Below are positions 47,501 to 59,640 of a DNA stretch of 64,000 bases, one piece after another. The position numbers and the translations under genes are program-made. This DNA is from Astropecten irregularis (taxonomy: Eukaryota; Echinodermata; Asteroidea; Paxillosida; Astropectinidae). How positions within the stretch are numbered: the stretch's first letter is position 1; each line of letters starts with the position of its first letter. Under the pieces are notes generated by a model. That model ran no database searches. It had not been told where the DNA came from and saw only the letters and a list, made by a program, of their open reading frames with translations. The stretch is from positions 12,073,217-12,137,216 of the forward strand of contig OZ020246.1 in the NCBI GenBank assembly GCA_963971285.1, given 5' to 3'.

Positions 47501-50500
47501 TATCTTCCTCATAGGTCGCTATGACTACCAGGAACCATTTCGAACAAGAAAATGCCAATCAACTTGTCATGGAAGGATTTTTGGGTAATTTGAGGCCATT
47601 TTGTTCGTGACTGAAACTTCAAAAATTTTATGTGGTCCCCCACATGAGTTTTTTTGATTTTTGCCCCAAAACTGACTTTTTTCAGAAATGCGCGCTATCT
47701 TCCTCATAGGTCGCTATGACTACCAGGAATCATTTAGAACAAAAAAATGCCAATCAACTTGTCATGGAAGGATTTTTGTGTAATTTGAGGCCATTTTGTT
47801 CGTGACTGAAACTTCAAAAATTTTATGTGGTCCCCCCACATGAGTTTTTTCGATTTTTGCCCCAAAACTGACTTTTTTTAGAAATGCGCGCTATCTTCCT
47901 CATAGGTCGCTATGACTTCCAGGAACCATTTCGAACAAAAAAATGCCAATCAACTTGTCATGCAAGGATTTTTGTGTAATTTGAGGCCATTTTGTTCGTG
48001 ACTGAAACTTCAAAAATTGTATGTGGTCCCCCACATGAGTTTTTTCAATTTTTGCCCAAAAACTGACTTTTTTCAGAAATGCGCGCTATCTTCCTCATAG
48101 TTAGCTATGACTACCAGGAACCATTTCGAACAAGAAAAATGCCAATCAACTTGTCATGCAAGGATTTTTGTGTAATTAAAGGCCATTTTGTTCGTGACTA
48201 AAACTTCAAAAATTGTATGTGGTCCCCCACATGAGTTTTTTCGATTTTTGCCCAAAAACTGACTTTTTTCAGAAATGCGAGCTATCTTCCTCATAGTTAG
48301 CTATGACTACCAGGAACCATTTCGAACAAAAAAATGCCAATCAACTTGTCATGGAAGGATTTTTGTGTAATTTGAGGCCATTTTGTTCGTGACTGAAACT
48401 TCAAAAATTTAATGTGGTCCCCCACAGCAGTTTTTTCAATTTTGACCCAAAAACGACTTTTTTCAGAAATGCGCGCTATCTTCCTCATAGGTCGCTATGA
48501 CTACCAGGAACCATTTCGAACAAGAAAATGCCAATCAACTTGTCATGGAAGGATTTTTGTGTAATTTGAGGCCATTTTGTTCGTGACTGAAACTTCAAAA
48601 ATTTTATGTGGTCCCCCACATGAGTTTTTTCAATTTTTGCCCCAAAACTGACTTTTTTCAGAAATGCGCGCTATCTTCCTCATAGGTCGCTATGACTACC
48701 AGGAACCATTTCGAACAAGAAAATGCCAATCAACTTGTCATGGAAGGATTTTTGTGTAATTTGAGGCCATTTTGTTCGTGACTGAAACTTCAAAAATTTT
48801 ATGTGGTCCCCCACATGAGTTTTTTCGATTTCTGCCCCAAAACTGACTTTTTTCAGAAATGCGCGCTATCTTCCTCATAGGTCGCTATGACTACCAGGAA
48901 TCATTTCGAACAAAAAAATGCCAATCAACTTGTCATGGAAGGATTTTTGTGTAATTTGAGGCCATTTTGTTCGTGACTGAAACTTCAAAAATTTTATGTG
49001 GTCCCCCACATGAGTTTTTTCAATTTTTGCCCCATAACTGACTTTTTTCAGAAATGCGCGCTATCTTCCTCATAGGTCGCTATGACTACCAGGAATCATT
49101 TAGAACAAAAAAATGCCAATCAACTTGTCATGGAAGGATTTTTGTGTAATTTGAGGCCATTTTGTTCGTGACTGAAACTTCAAAAATTTTATGTGGTCCC
49201 CCACATGAGTTTTTTCAATTTTTGCCCCATAACTGACTTTTTTCAGAAATGCGCGCTATCTTCCTCATAGGTCGCTATGACTACCAGGAACCATTTCGAA
49301 CAAAAAGATGCCAATCATCTTGTTATGGAAGGATTTTTGTGTAATTTGAGGCCATTTTGTTCGTGACTGAAACTTCAAAAATTTTATGTGGTCCCCCACA
49401 TGAGTTTTTTCGATTTTTGTCCCAAAACTGACTTTTTTCAGAAATGCGCGCTATCTTCCTCATAGGTCGCTATGACTACCAGGAATCATTTCGAACAAAA
49501 AAATGCCAATCAACTTGTCATGGAAGGATTTTTGTGCAATTTGAGGCCATTTTGTTCGTGACTGAAACTTCAAAAATTTTATGTGGTCCCCCACATGAGT
49601 TTTTTCAATTTTTGCCCAAAAACTGACTTTTTTCAGAAATGCGAGCTATCTTCCTCATAGTTAGCTATGACTACCAGGAACCATTTCGAACAAAAAAATG
49701 CCAATCAACTTGTCATGGAAGGATTTTTGTGTAATTTGAGGCCATTTTGTTCGTGACTGAAACTTCAAAAATTTAATGTGGTCCCCCACAGCAGTTTTTT
49801 CAATTTTGACCCAAAAACGACTTTTTTCAGAAATGCGCGCTATCTTCCTCATAGGTCGCTATGACTACCAGGAACCATTTCGAACAAGAAAATGCCAATC
49901 AACTTGTCATGGAAGGATTTTTGTGTAATTTGAGGCCATTTTGTTCGTGACTGAAACTTCAAAAATTTTATGTGGTCCCCCACATGAGTTTTTTCAATTT
50001 TTGCCCCGAAACTGACTTTTTTCAGAAATGCGCGCTATCTTCCTCATAGGTCGCTATGACTACCAGGAACCATTTCGAACAAGAAAATGCCAATCAACTT
50101 GTCATGGAAGGATTTTTGTGTAATTTGAGGCCATTTTGTTCGTGACTGAAACTTCAAAAATTTTATGTGGTCCCCCACATGAGTTTTTTCGATTTCTGCC
50201 CCAAAACTGACTTTTTTCAGAAATGCGCGCTATCTTCCTCATAGGTCGCTATGACTACCAGGAATCATTTCGAACAAAAAAATGCCAATCAACTTGTCAT
50301 GGAAGGATTTTTGTGTAATTTGAGGCCATTTTGTTCGTGACTGAAACTTCAAAAATTTTATGTGGTCCCCCACATGATTTTTTTTTAATTTTTGCCCCAT
50401 AACTGACTTTTTTCAGAAATGCGCGCTATCTTCCTCATAGGTCGCTATGACTACCAGGAATCATTTAGAACAAAAAAATGCCAATCAACTTGTCATGGAA

Positions 50501-50975
50501 GGATTTTTGTGTAATTTGAGGCCATTTTGTTCGTGACTGAAACTTCAAAAATTTTATGTGGTCCCCCACATGAGTTTTTTCAATTTTTGCCCCATAACTG
50601 ACTTTTTTCAGAAATGCGCGCTATCTTCCTCATAGGTCGCTATGACTACCAGGAACCATTTCGAACAAAAAGATGCCAATCATCTTGTTATGGAAGGATT
50701 TTTGTGTAATTTGAGGCCATTTTGTTCGTGACTGAAACTTCAAAAATTTTATGTGGTCCCCCACATGAGTTTTTTTGATTTTTGCCCCAAAACTGACTTT
50801 TTTCAGAAATGCGCGCTATCTTCCTCATAGGTCGCTATGACTACCAGGAATCATTTCGAACAAAAAAATGCCAATCAACTTGTCATGGAAGGATTTTTGT
50901 GCAATTTGAGGCCATTTTGTTCGTGACTGAAACTTCAAAAATTTTATGTGGTCCCCCACATGAGTTTTTTCAATT
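43955..50975 (+). repeat. Higher-order repeat: 18-monomer (3,510-bp) block, two tandem copies
   Basis: Every diagnostic variant in about 43955-47465 returns 3,510 bases later: CTTTTTTTAGAAATGCG at 44371/47881, GTGTAATTAAAGGCC at about 44660/48170, GACTAAAACTTC and others. A single-base length change near 50383 shifts the last part to 3,511. The two copies are almost identical, so this is a recent event. Confidence 0.85.
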
Positions 50976-52669
50976 TTTGCCCCAAAACTGACTTTTTTCA
51001 GAAATGCGCGCTATCTTCCTCATAGGTCGCTATGACTACCAGGAACCATTTCGAACAAGAAAATGCCAATCAACTTGTCATGGAAGGATTTTTGTGTAAT
51101 TTGAGGCAATTTTGTTCGTGACTGAAACTTCAAAAATTGTATGTGGTCCCCCACATGAGTTTTTTCGATTTTTGCCCCAAAACTGACTTTTTTCAGAAAT
51201 GCGCGCTATCTTCCTCATAGGTCGCTATGACTACCAGGAACCATTTCGAACAAGAAAATGCCAATCAACTTGTCATGGAAGGATTTTTGTGTAATTTGAG
51301 GCAATTTTGTTCGTGACTGAAACTTCAAAAATTGTATGTGGTCCCCCACATGAGTTTTTTCGATTTTTGCCCCAAAACTGACTTTTTTCAGAAATGCGCG
51401 CTATCTTCCTCATAGGTCGCTATGACTACCAGGAATCATTTAGAACAAAAAAATGCCAATCAACTTGTCATTGAAGGATTTTTGTATAATTTGAGGCCAT
51501 TTTGTTCGTGACTGAAACTTCAAAAATTTTATGTGGTCCCCCACATGAGTTTTTTCAATTTTTGCCCCAAAACTGACTTTTTTCAGAAATGCGCGCTATC
51601 TTCCTCATAGGTCGCTATGACTACCAGGAACCATTTCGAACAAGAAAATGCCAATCAACTTGTCATGGAAGGATTTTTGGGTAATTTGAGGCCATTTTGT
51701 TCGTGACTGAAACTTCAAAAATTTTATGTGGTCCCCCACATGAGTTTTTTTGATTTTTGCCCCAAAACTGACTTTTTTCAGAAATGCGCGCTATCTTCCT
51801 CATAGGTCGCTATGACTACCAGGAATCATTTAGAAAAAAAAAATGCCAATCAACTTGTCATGGAAGGATTTTTGTGCAATTTGAGGCCATTTTGTTCGTG
51901 ACTGAAACTTCAAAAATTTTATGTGGTCCCCCACATGAGTTTTTTCAATTTTTGCCCCAAAACTGACTTTTTTCAGAAATGCACGCTATCTTCCTCATAG
52001 GTCGCTATGACTACCAGGAACCATTTCGAACAAGAAAATGCCAATCAACTTGTCATGGAAGGATTTTTGTGTAATTTGAGGCAATTTTGTTCGTGACTGA
52101 AACTTCAAAAATTGTATGTGGTCCCCCACATGAGTTTTTTCGATTTTTGCCCCAAAACTGACTTTTTTCAGAAATGCGCGCTATCTTCCTCATAGGTCGC
52201 TATGACTACCAGGAATCATTTAGAACAAAAAAATGCCAATCAACTTGTCATTGAAGGATTTTTGTATAATTTGAGGCCATTTTGTTCGTGACTGAAACTT
52301 CAAAAATTTTATGTGGTCCCCCACATGAGTTTTTTCAATTTTTGCCCCAAAACTGACTTTTTTCAGAAATGCGCGCTATCTTCCTCATAGGTCGCTATGA
52401 CTACCAGGAACCATTTCGAACAAGAAAATGCCAATCAACTTGTCATGGAAGGATTTTTGGGTAATTTGAGGCCATTTTGTTCGTGACTGAAACTTCAAAA
52501 ATTTTATGTGGTCCCCCACATGAGTTTTTTAGATTTTTGCCCCAAAACTGACTTTTTTCAGAAATGCGCGCTATCTTCCTCATAGGTCGCTATGACTACC
52601 AGGAATCATTTAGAACAAAAAAATGCCAATCAACTTGTCATGGAAGGATTTTTGTGTAATTTGAGGCCA

Positions 52670-55600
52670 TTTTGTTCGTGACTGAAACTTCAAAAATTTT
52701 ATGTGGTCCCCCATATGAGTTTTTTCGATTTTTGCCCCAAAACTCACTTTTTTCAGAAATGCGCGCTATCTTCCTCATAGGTCGCTATGACTACCAGGAA
52801 TCATTTAGAACAAAAAAATGCCAATCAACTTGTCATGGAAGGATTTTTGTGTAATTTGAGGCCATTTTGTTCGTGACTGAAACTTCAAAAATTTTATGTG
52901 GTCCCCCACAGCAGTTTTTTCAATTTTGACCCAAAAACGACTTTTTTCAGAAATGCGCGCTATCTTCCTCATAGGTCGCTATGACTACCAGGAATCATTT
53001 CGAACAAAAAAATGCCAATCAACTTGTCATGGAAGGATTTTTGTGCAATTTGAGGCCATTTTGTTCGTGACTGAAACTTCAAAAATTTTATGTGGTCCCC
53101 CACATGAGTTTTTTCAATTTTTGCCCCATAACTGACTTTTTTCAGAAATGCGCGCTATCTTCCTCATAGGTCGCTATGACTACCAGGAACCATTTCGAAC
53201 AAAAAGATGCCAATCATCTTGTTATGGAAGGATTTTTGTGTAATTTGAGGCCATTTTGTTCGTGACTGAAACTTCAAAAATTTTATGTGGTCCCCCACAT
53301 GAGTTTTTTCGATTTTTGCCCCAAAACTGACTTTTTTCAGAAATGCGCGCTATCTTCCTCATAGGTCGCTATGACTACCAGGAATCATTTCGAACAAAAA
53401 AATGCCAATCAACTTGTCATGGAAGGATTTTTGTGCAATTTGAGGCCATTTTGTTCGTGACTGAAACTTCAAAAATTTTATGTGGTCCCCCACATGAGTT
53501 TTTTCAATTTTTGCCCCAAAACTGACTTTTTTCAGAAATGCGCGCTATCTTCCTCATAGGTCGCTATGACTACCAGGAATCATTTAGAACAAAAAAATGC
53601 CAATCAACTTGTCATTGAAGGATTTTTGTATAATTTGAGGCCATTTTGTTCGTGACTGAAACTTCAAAAATTTTATGTGGTCCCCCACATGAGTTTTTTC
53701 AATTTTTGCCCCAAAACTGACTTTTTTCAGAAATGCGCGCTATCTTCCTCATAGGTCGCTATGACTACCAGGAACCATTTCGAACAAGAAAATGCCAATC
53801 AACTTGTCATGGAAGGATTTTTGGGTAATTTGAGGCCATTTTGTTCGTGACTGAAACTTCAAAAATTTTATGTGGTCCCCCACATGAGTTTTTTCAATTT
53901 TTGCCCCAAAACTGACTTTTTTCAGAAATGCGCGCTATCTTCCTCATAGGTCGCTATGACTACCAGGAATCATTTAGAACAAAAAAATGCCAATCAACTT
54001 GTCATGGAAGGATTTTTGTGTAATTTGAGGCCATTTTGTTCGTGACTGAAACTTCAAAAATTTTATGTGGTCCCCCCACATGAGTTTTTTCGATTTTTGC
54101 CCCAAAACTGACTTTTTTTAGAAATGCGCGCTATCTTCCTCATAGGTCGCTATGACTTCCAGGAACCATTTCGAACAAAAAAATGCCAATCAACTTGTCA
54201 TGCAAGGATTTTTGTATAATTTGAGGCCATTTTGTTCGTGACTGAAACTTCAAAAATTTTATGTGGTCCCCCACATGAGTTTTTTCAATTTTTGCCCCAA
54301 AACTGACTTTTTTCAGAAATGCGCGCTATCTTCCTCATAGGTCGCTATGACTACCAGGAACCATTTCGAACAAGAAAATGCCAATCAACTTGTCATGGAA
54401 GGATTTTTGGGTAATTTGAGGCCATTTTGTTCGTGACTGAAACTTCAAAAATTTTATGTGGTCCCCCACATGAGTTTTTTTGATTTTTGCCCCAAAACTG
54501 ACTTTTTTCAGAAATGCGCGCTATCTTCCTCATAGGTCGCTATGACTACCAGGAATCATTTAGAACAAAAAAATGCCAATCAACTTGTCATGGAAGGATT
54601 TTTGTGTAATTTGAGGCCATTTTGTTCGTGACTGAAACTTCAAAAATTTTATGTGGTCCCCCATATGAGTTTTTTCGATTTTTGCCCCAAAACTCACTTT
54701 TTTCAGAAATGCGCGCTATCTTCCTCATAGGTCGCTATGACTACCAGGAATCATTTAGAACAAAAAAATGCCAATCAACTTGTCATGGAAGGATTTTTGT
54801 GTAATTTGAGGCCATTTTGTTCGTGACTGAAACTTCAAAAATTTTATGTGGTCCCCCACAGCAGTTTTTTCAATTTTGACCCAAAAACGACTTTTTTCAG
54901 AAATGCGTGCTATCTTCCTCATAGGTCGCTATGACTACCAGGAATCATTTCGAACAAAAAAATGCCAATCAACTTGTCATGGAAGGATTTTTGTGCAATT
55001 TGAGGCCATTTTGTTCGTGACTGAAACTTCAAAAATTTTATGTGGTCCCCCACATGAGTTTTTTCAATTTTTGCCCCAAAACTGACTTTTTCCAGAAATG
55101 CGCGCTATCTTCCTCATAGGTCGCTATGACTACCAGGAACCATTTCGAACAAGAAAATGCCAATCAACTTGTCATGGAAGGATTTTTGTGTAATTTGAGG
55201 CAATTTTGTTCGTGACTGAAACTTCAAAAATTGTATGTGGTCCCCCACATGAGTTTTTTCGATTTTTGCCCCAAAACTGACTTTTTTCAGAAATGCGCGC
55301 TATCTTCCTCATAGGTCGCTATGACTACCAGGAATCATTTAGAACAAAAAAATGCCAATCAACTTGTCATTGAAGGATTTTTGTATAATTTGAGGCCATT
55401 TTGTTCGTGACTGAAACTTCAAAAATTTTATGTGGTCCCCCACATGAGTTTTTTTGATTTTTGCCCCAAAACTGACTTTTTTCAGAAATGCGCGCTATCT
55501 TCCTCATAGGTCGCTATGACTACCAGGAATCATTTAGAACAAAAAAATGCCAATCAACTTGTCATGGAAGGATTTTTGTGTAATTTGAGGCCATTTTGTT

Positions 55601-57145
55601 CGTGACTGAAACTTCAAAAATTTTATGTGGTCCCCCATATGAGTTTTTTCGATTTTTGCCCCAAAACTCACTTTTTTCAGAAATGCGTGCTATCTTCCTC
55701 ATAGGTCGCTATGACTACCAGGAACCATTTCCAACAAAAAAATGCCAATCAACTTGTCATGCAAGGATTTTTGTGTAATTTGAGGCCATTTTGTTCGTGA
55801 CTGAAACTTCAAAAATTTTATGTGGTCCCCCACATGAGTTTTTTCGATTTTTGCCCAAAAACTGACTTTTTTCAGAAATGCGCGCTATCTTCCTCATAGG
55901 TCGCTATGACTACCAGGAACCATTTCGAACAAGAAAATGCCAATCAACTTGTCATGGAAGGATTTTTGTGTAATTTGAGGCCATTTTGTTCGTGACTGAA
56001 ACTTCAAAAATTTTATGTGGTCCCCCACATGAGTTTTTTCAATTTTTGCCCCAAAACTGACTTTTTTCAGAAATGCGCGCTATCTTCCTCATAGGTCGCT
56101 ATGACTACCAGGAACCATTTCGAACAAGAAAATGCCAATCAACTTGTCATGGAAGGATTTTTGTGTAATTTGAGGCCATTTTGTTCGTGACTGAAACTTC
56201 AAAAATTTTATGTGGTCCCCCACAGCAGTTTTTTCAATTTTGACCCAAAAACGACTTTTTTCAGAAATGCGTGCTATCTTCCTCATAGGTCGCTATGACT
56301 ACCAGGAATCATTTCGAACAAAAAAATGCCAATCAACTTGTCATGGAAGGATTTTTGTGCAATTTGAGGCCATTTTGTTCGTGACTGAAACTTCAAAAAT
56401 TTTATGTGGTCCCCCACATGAGTTTTTTCAATTTTTGCCCCAAAACTGACTTTTTCCAGAAATGCGCGCTATCTTCCTCATAGGTCGCTATGACTACCAG
56501 GAACCATTTCGAACAAGAAAATGCCAATCAACTTGTCATGGAAGGATTTTTGTGTAATTTGAGGCAATTTTGTTCGTGACTGAAACTTCAAAAATTGTAT
56601 GTGGTCCCCCACATGAGTTTTTTCGATTTTTGCCCCAAAACTGACTTTTTTCAGAAATGCGCGCTATCTTCCTCATAGGTCGCTATGACTACCAGGAATC
56701 ATTTAGAACAAAAAAATGCCAATCAACTTGTCATTGAAGGATTTTTGTATAATTTGAGGCCATTTTGTTCGTGACTGAAACTTCAAAAATTTTATGTGGT
56801 CCCCCACATGAGTTTTTTTGATTTTTGCCCCAAAACTGACTTTTTTCAGAAATGCGCGCTATCTTCCTCATAGGTCGCTATGACTACCAGGAATCATTTA
56901 GAACAAAAAAATGCCAATCAACTTGTCATGGAAGGATTTTTGTGTAATTTGAGGCCATTTTGTTCGTGACTGAAACTTCAAAAATTTTATGTGGTCCCCC
57001 ATATGAGTTTTTTCGATTTTTGCCCCAAAACTCACTTTTTTCAGAAATGCGTGCTATCTTCCTCATAGGTCGCTATGACTACCAGGAACCATTTCCAACA
57101 AAAAAATGCCAATCAACTTGTCATGCAAGGATTTTTGTGTAATTT
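52670..57145 (+). repeat. Higher-order repeats of 5, 7 and 10 monomers near the right end
   Basis: The marker CCCCCATATGAG with AAAACTCACTTTTTTC occurs at about 52710, 54660, 55634 and 56998. The offsets are 1,950, 974 and 1,364 bases, that is 10, 5 and 7 monomers. The block 54846-55780 returns almost unchanged at 56210-57144. Confidence 0.8.
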
Positions 57146-58410
57146 GAGGCCATTTTGTTCGTGACTGAAACTTCAAAAATTTTATGTGGTCCCCCACATG
57201 AGTTTTTTCGATTTTTGCCCAAAAACTGACTTTTTTCAGAAATGCGCGCTATCTTCCTCATAGGTCGCTATGACTACCAGGAACCATTTCGAACAAGAAA
57301 ATGCCAATCAACTTGTCATGGAAGGATTTTTGTGTAATTTGAGGCCATTTTGTTCGTGACTGAAACTTCAAAAATTTTATGTGGTCCCCCACATGAGTTT
57401 TTTCAATTTTTGCCCCAAAACTGACTTTTTTCAGAAATGCGCGCTATCTTCCTCATAGGTCGCTATGACTACCAGGAACCATTTCGAACAAGAAAATGCC
57501 AATCAACTTGTCATGGAAGGATTTTTGTGTAATTTGAGGCCATTTTGTTCGTGACTGAAACTTCAAAAATTTTATGTGGTCCCCCACATGAGTTTTTTCA
57601 ATTTTTGCCCCAAAACTGACTTTTTTCAGAAATGCGCGCTATCTTCCTCATAGGTCGCTATGACTACCAGGAACCATTTCGAACAAGAAAATGCCAATCA
57701 ACTTGTCATGGAAGGATTTTTGTGCAATTTGAGGCCATTTTGTTCGTGACTGAAACTTCAAAAATTTTATGTGGTCCCCCACATGAGTTTTTTCAATTTT
57801 TGCCCCAAAACTGACTTTTTTCAGAAATGCGCGCTATCTTCCTCATAGGTCGCTATGACTACCAGGAACCATTTCGAACAAGAAAATGCCAATCAACTTG
57901 TCATGGAAGGATTTTTGTGTAATTTGAGGCAATTTTGTTCGTGACTGAAACTTCAAAAATTGTATGTGGTCCCCCACATGAGTTTTTTCGATTTTTGCCC
58001 CAAAACTGACTTTTTTCAGAAATGCGCGCTATCTTCCTCATAGGTCACTATGACTACCAGGAACCATTTCGAACAAAAAAAATGCCAATCAACTTGTCAT
58101 GCAAGAATTTTTGTGTAATTTGAGGCCATTTTGTTCGTGACTGAAACTTCAAAAATTTTATGTGGTCCCCCACTTGACTGTTTTCGATTTTTGCCCCAAA
58201 ACTGACCATTTTGTTAGTGAGTGAAATTTCAGAAAAACCGATGTGGTCCCCCGGCCACAGCAGTTTTTTTCAATTTTGACCCAAAACCGACTTTTTTCGC
58301 GCTATCTTCCTCATAGTTAGCTATGACTACCAGGAACCATTTCGAGCAAGAAAAATGCCAATCAACTTGTCAATGGAAGGATTTTGGTGTAATTCTAGGC
58401 CATTTTGTTT

Positions 58411-58677
58411 AAATCTGACATCGGACTTGCTTGAAATGTATCATAATTTCGCATTATCATCACGCGTCAAAAAGTGGATGTTTTCACCAGGTCCGGACCT
58501 GATAGCCAGCGGTCATAAGTTTGCCTATCTGAAACCAAAATCTGAATTGGGTCGACCTAAAGTCGCTCCTGATCTATTGAGTTCAATGGCAATGCTGGGA
58601 CGCCTGTCTGAAACGGGGGTTATAAATTGAGTGGCAATACCTGACTCATCATGATCACTAGAGGGAGACAGACATTG
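58411..58677 (+). repeat. Cassette segment at the right edge of the satellite
   Basis: The last monomer breaks at GGCCATTTTGTTT and continues directly as AAATCTGACATCGGACTTGC, a GGTCCGGACC-family unit. It is followed by the GGGTCGACCTAAAGTCGCTC segment and the left arm (58629-58674) of the 46-bp hairpin. The sharp join suggests the satellite and cassette were fused by recombination within repeats. Confidence 0.8.
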
Positions 58678-59387
58678 GATTCAGAGCCCGATTTTACATG
58701 GGGTGTACACAATATTATAAGGGAGAATGTGCACGTTTGTATGGCCACCACGGGTCAATGACCTAACACTTTAAGCCGTGCCATAGAAAAACGCAATAAT
58801 ATTTTTCAATTTTGTTTTCACATATGAGCTCAGTGTCATAAACTCTACATTTTGAGCCTAATTGGACAACCAATTTTTTAAAGTTGACCCCCCCTTATAG
58901 GATGCACCACACTAAATAGCTCAAAAATCAATGCGCCGAGCTGATTATCATAATGTGTGTACCCTCAAATGTTTTTTAAATATGCAATTTGGGGGGTCGT
59001 GCAATTAATATATTGTGTAATTTTGACTGGTTATGACAACCTGGGGGTTCAGTGCTTCAGCCTGTTGTGGAGACTTGAGATATTTTGGTTTAAAATCCGG
59101 TCCTACATTGTCTTGAACGTGGAGGGTTTCTTCATGAAAACTCGTAGCAAGTCGGTTAGGGAAGAAGGACATTTCGGGGGTGTTTTTTTCTTGGGGCAAT
59201 TAGCAATAAATCCAATCGGTTACCCATCCAAAAATTGAAAAGAATTGGGTAGATGAGAGTTCACACTATCATTTACACTATTGCACCAACAACTGAGAAA
59301 CTTCTGGATGGGGTTTTTTGAACTGTGAAGTTGAGGGATTTTACACTAAGGTCAATGGGAGTTTATTTTATAGTGTGGTGCACCCCT
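58678..59387. mobile_element. ~0.7-kb insertion in the hairpin loop, with GTGCACCACACTATA ends
   Basis: Other cassette copies read GACATTGTCTATGGCAACC. Here about 710 bases separate GACATTG from TATGGCAACC. The right end (minus strand) reads TAGGGGTGCACCACACTATA. A close match, TAGGATGCACCACACTAAAT, lies inverted at 58898-58917, and a weaker one, GGGGTGTACACAATATTATA, at 58700. The best reading is a non-autonomous DNA element of about 490 bases (58898-59387) plus a flanking piece. No transposase frame was recognised; the open frame at 58957-59238 has no known motif. Confidence 0.6.
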
Positions 59388-59640
59388 ATGGCAACCAAGT
59401 GAGTGTCTGTCTCCTTCTAGTAATCATCGTGAGTCAGGTATTGCCACTCAAGTGAGTGTCTGTCTCCTTCTAGTAATCATCGTGAGTCGGGTATTGCCAC
59501 TCAAGTGAATGTCTGTCTCCTTCTAGTAATCATCGTGAGTCAGGTATTGCCACTCAAGTGAGTGTCTGTCTCCTTCTAGTAATCATCGTAAGTCAGGTAT
59601 TGCCACTCAAGTGAATGTCTGTCTTTCTCTAGTGATCATT
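59388..59640 (+). repeat. 54-bp minisatellite (about 5 units)
   Basis: Units of GAGTGTCTGTCTCCTTCTAG then TAATCATCGTGAGTCAGG and TATTGCCACTCAAGT follow the inserted element. Confidence 0.85.

Larger units (their letters stand above)
17197..58410 (+). repeat. Large 195-bp satellite array, about 211 monomers
   Basis: Head-to-tail monomers of 194-196 bases fill 41 kb without interruption by any other element. Landmarks in order are ATGTGGTCCCCCACATGAG, TTTTTTC(G/A)ATTTTTGCCC, GACTTTTTTCAGAAATGCGC, GCTATCTTCCTCATAGGTCG, CTATGACTACCAGGA, CATTTCGAACAAAAAAATGC, CAATCAACTTGTCATGGAAG, GATTTTTGTGTAATTTGAGG and CCATTTTGTT(T/C)GTGACTGAAAC. Two main monomer classes alternate in blocks. One has GTTTGTGACTG with CAGGAGCC (about 17.8-25.7, 27.2-32.3 and 35.9-40.1 kb). 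The other has GTTCGTGACTG with CAGGAACC or CAGGAATC (the rest). The outermost monomers are the most irregular. The many identical 60-79-codon open frames inside it are monomer by-products. Confidence 0.97.

Noticed and set aside
26622-57814. Dozens of identical 60-79-codon open frames in the satellite
   Set aside because: They are the same monomer read again wherever TAA is CAA or TGA is ACG. Most monomers keep the stops, and frames appear on both strands.
17197-58410. CRISPR array
   Set aside because: Monomers are joined without unique spacers and are 195 bp long; the sequence is animal-type.
17197-58410. CENP-B box in the monomer
   Set aside because: ATTTCGAACAAAAAAATG has the TTCG and A positions but lacks the CGGG part of the motif.
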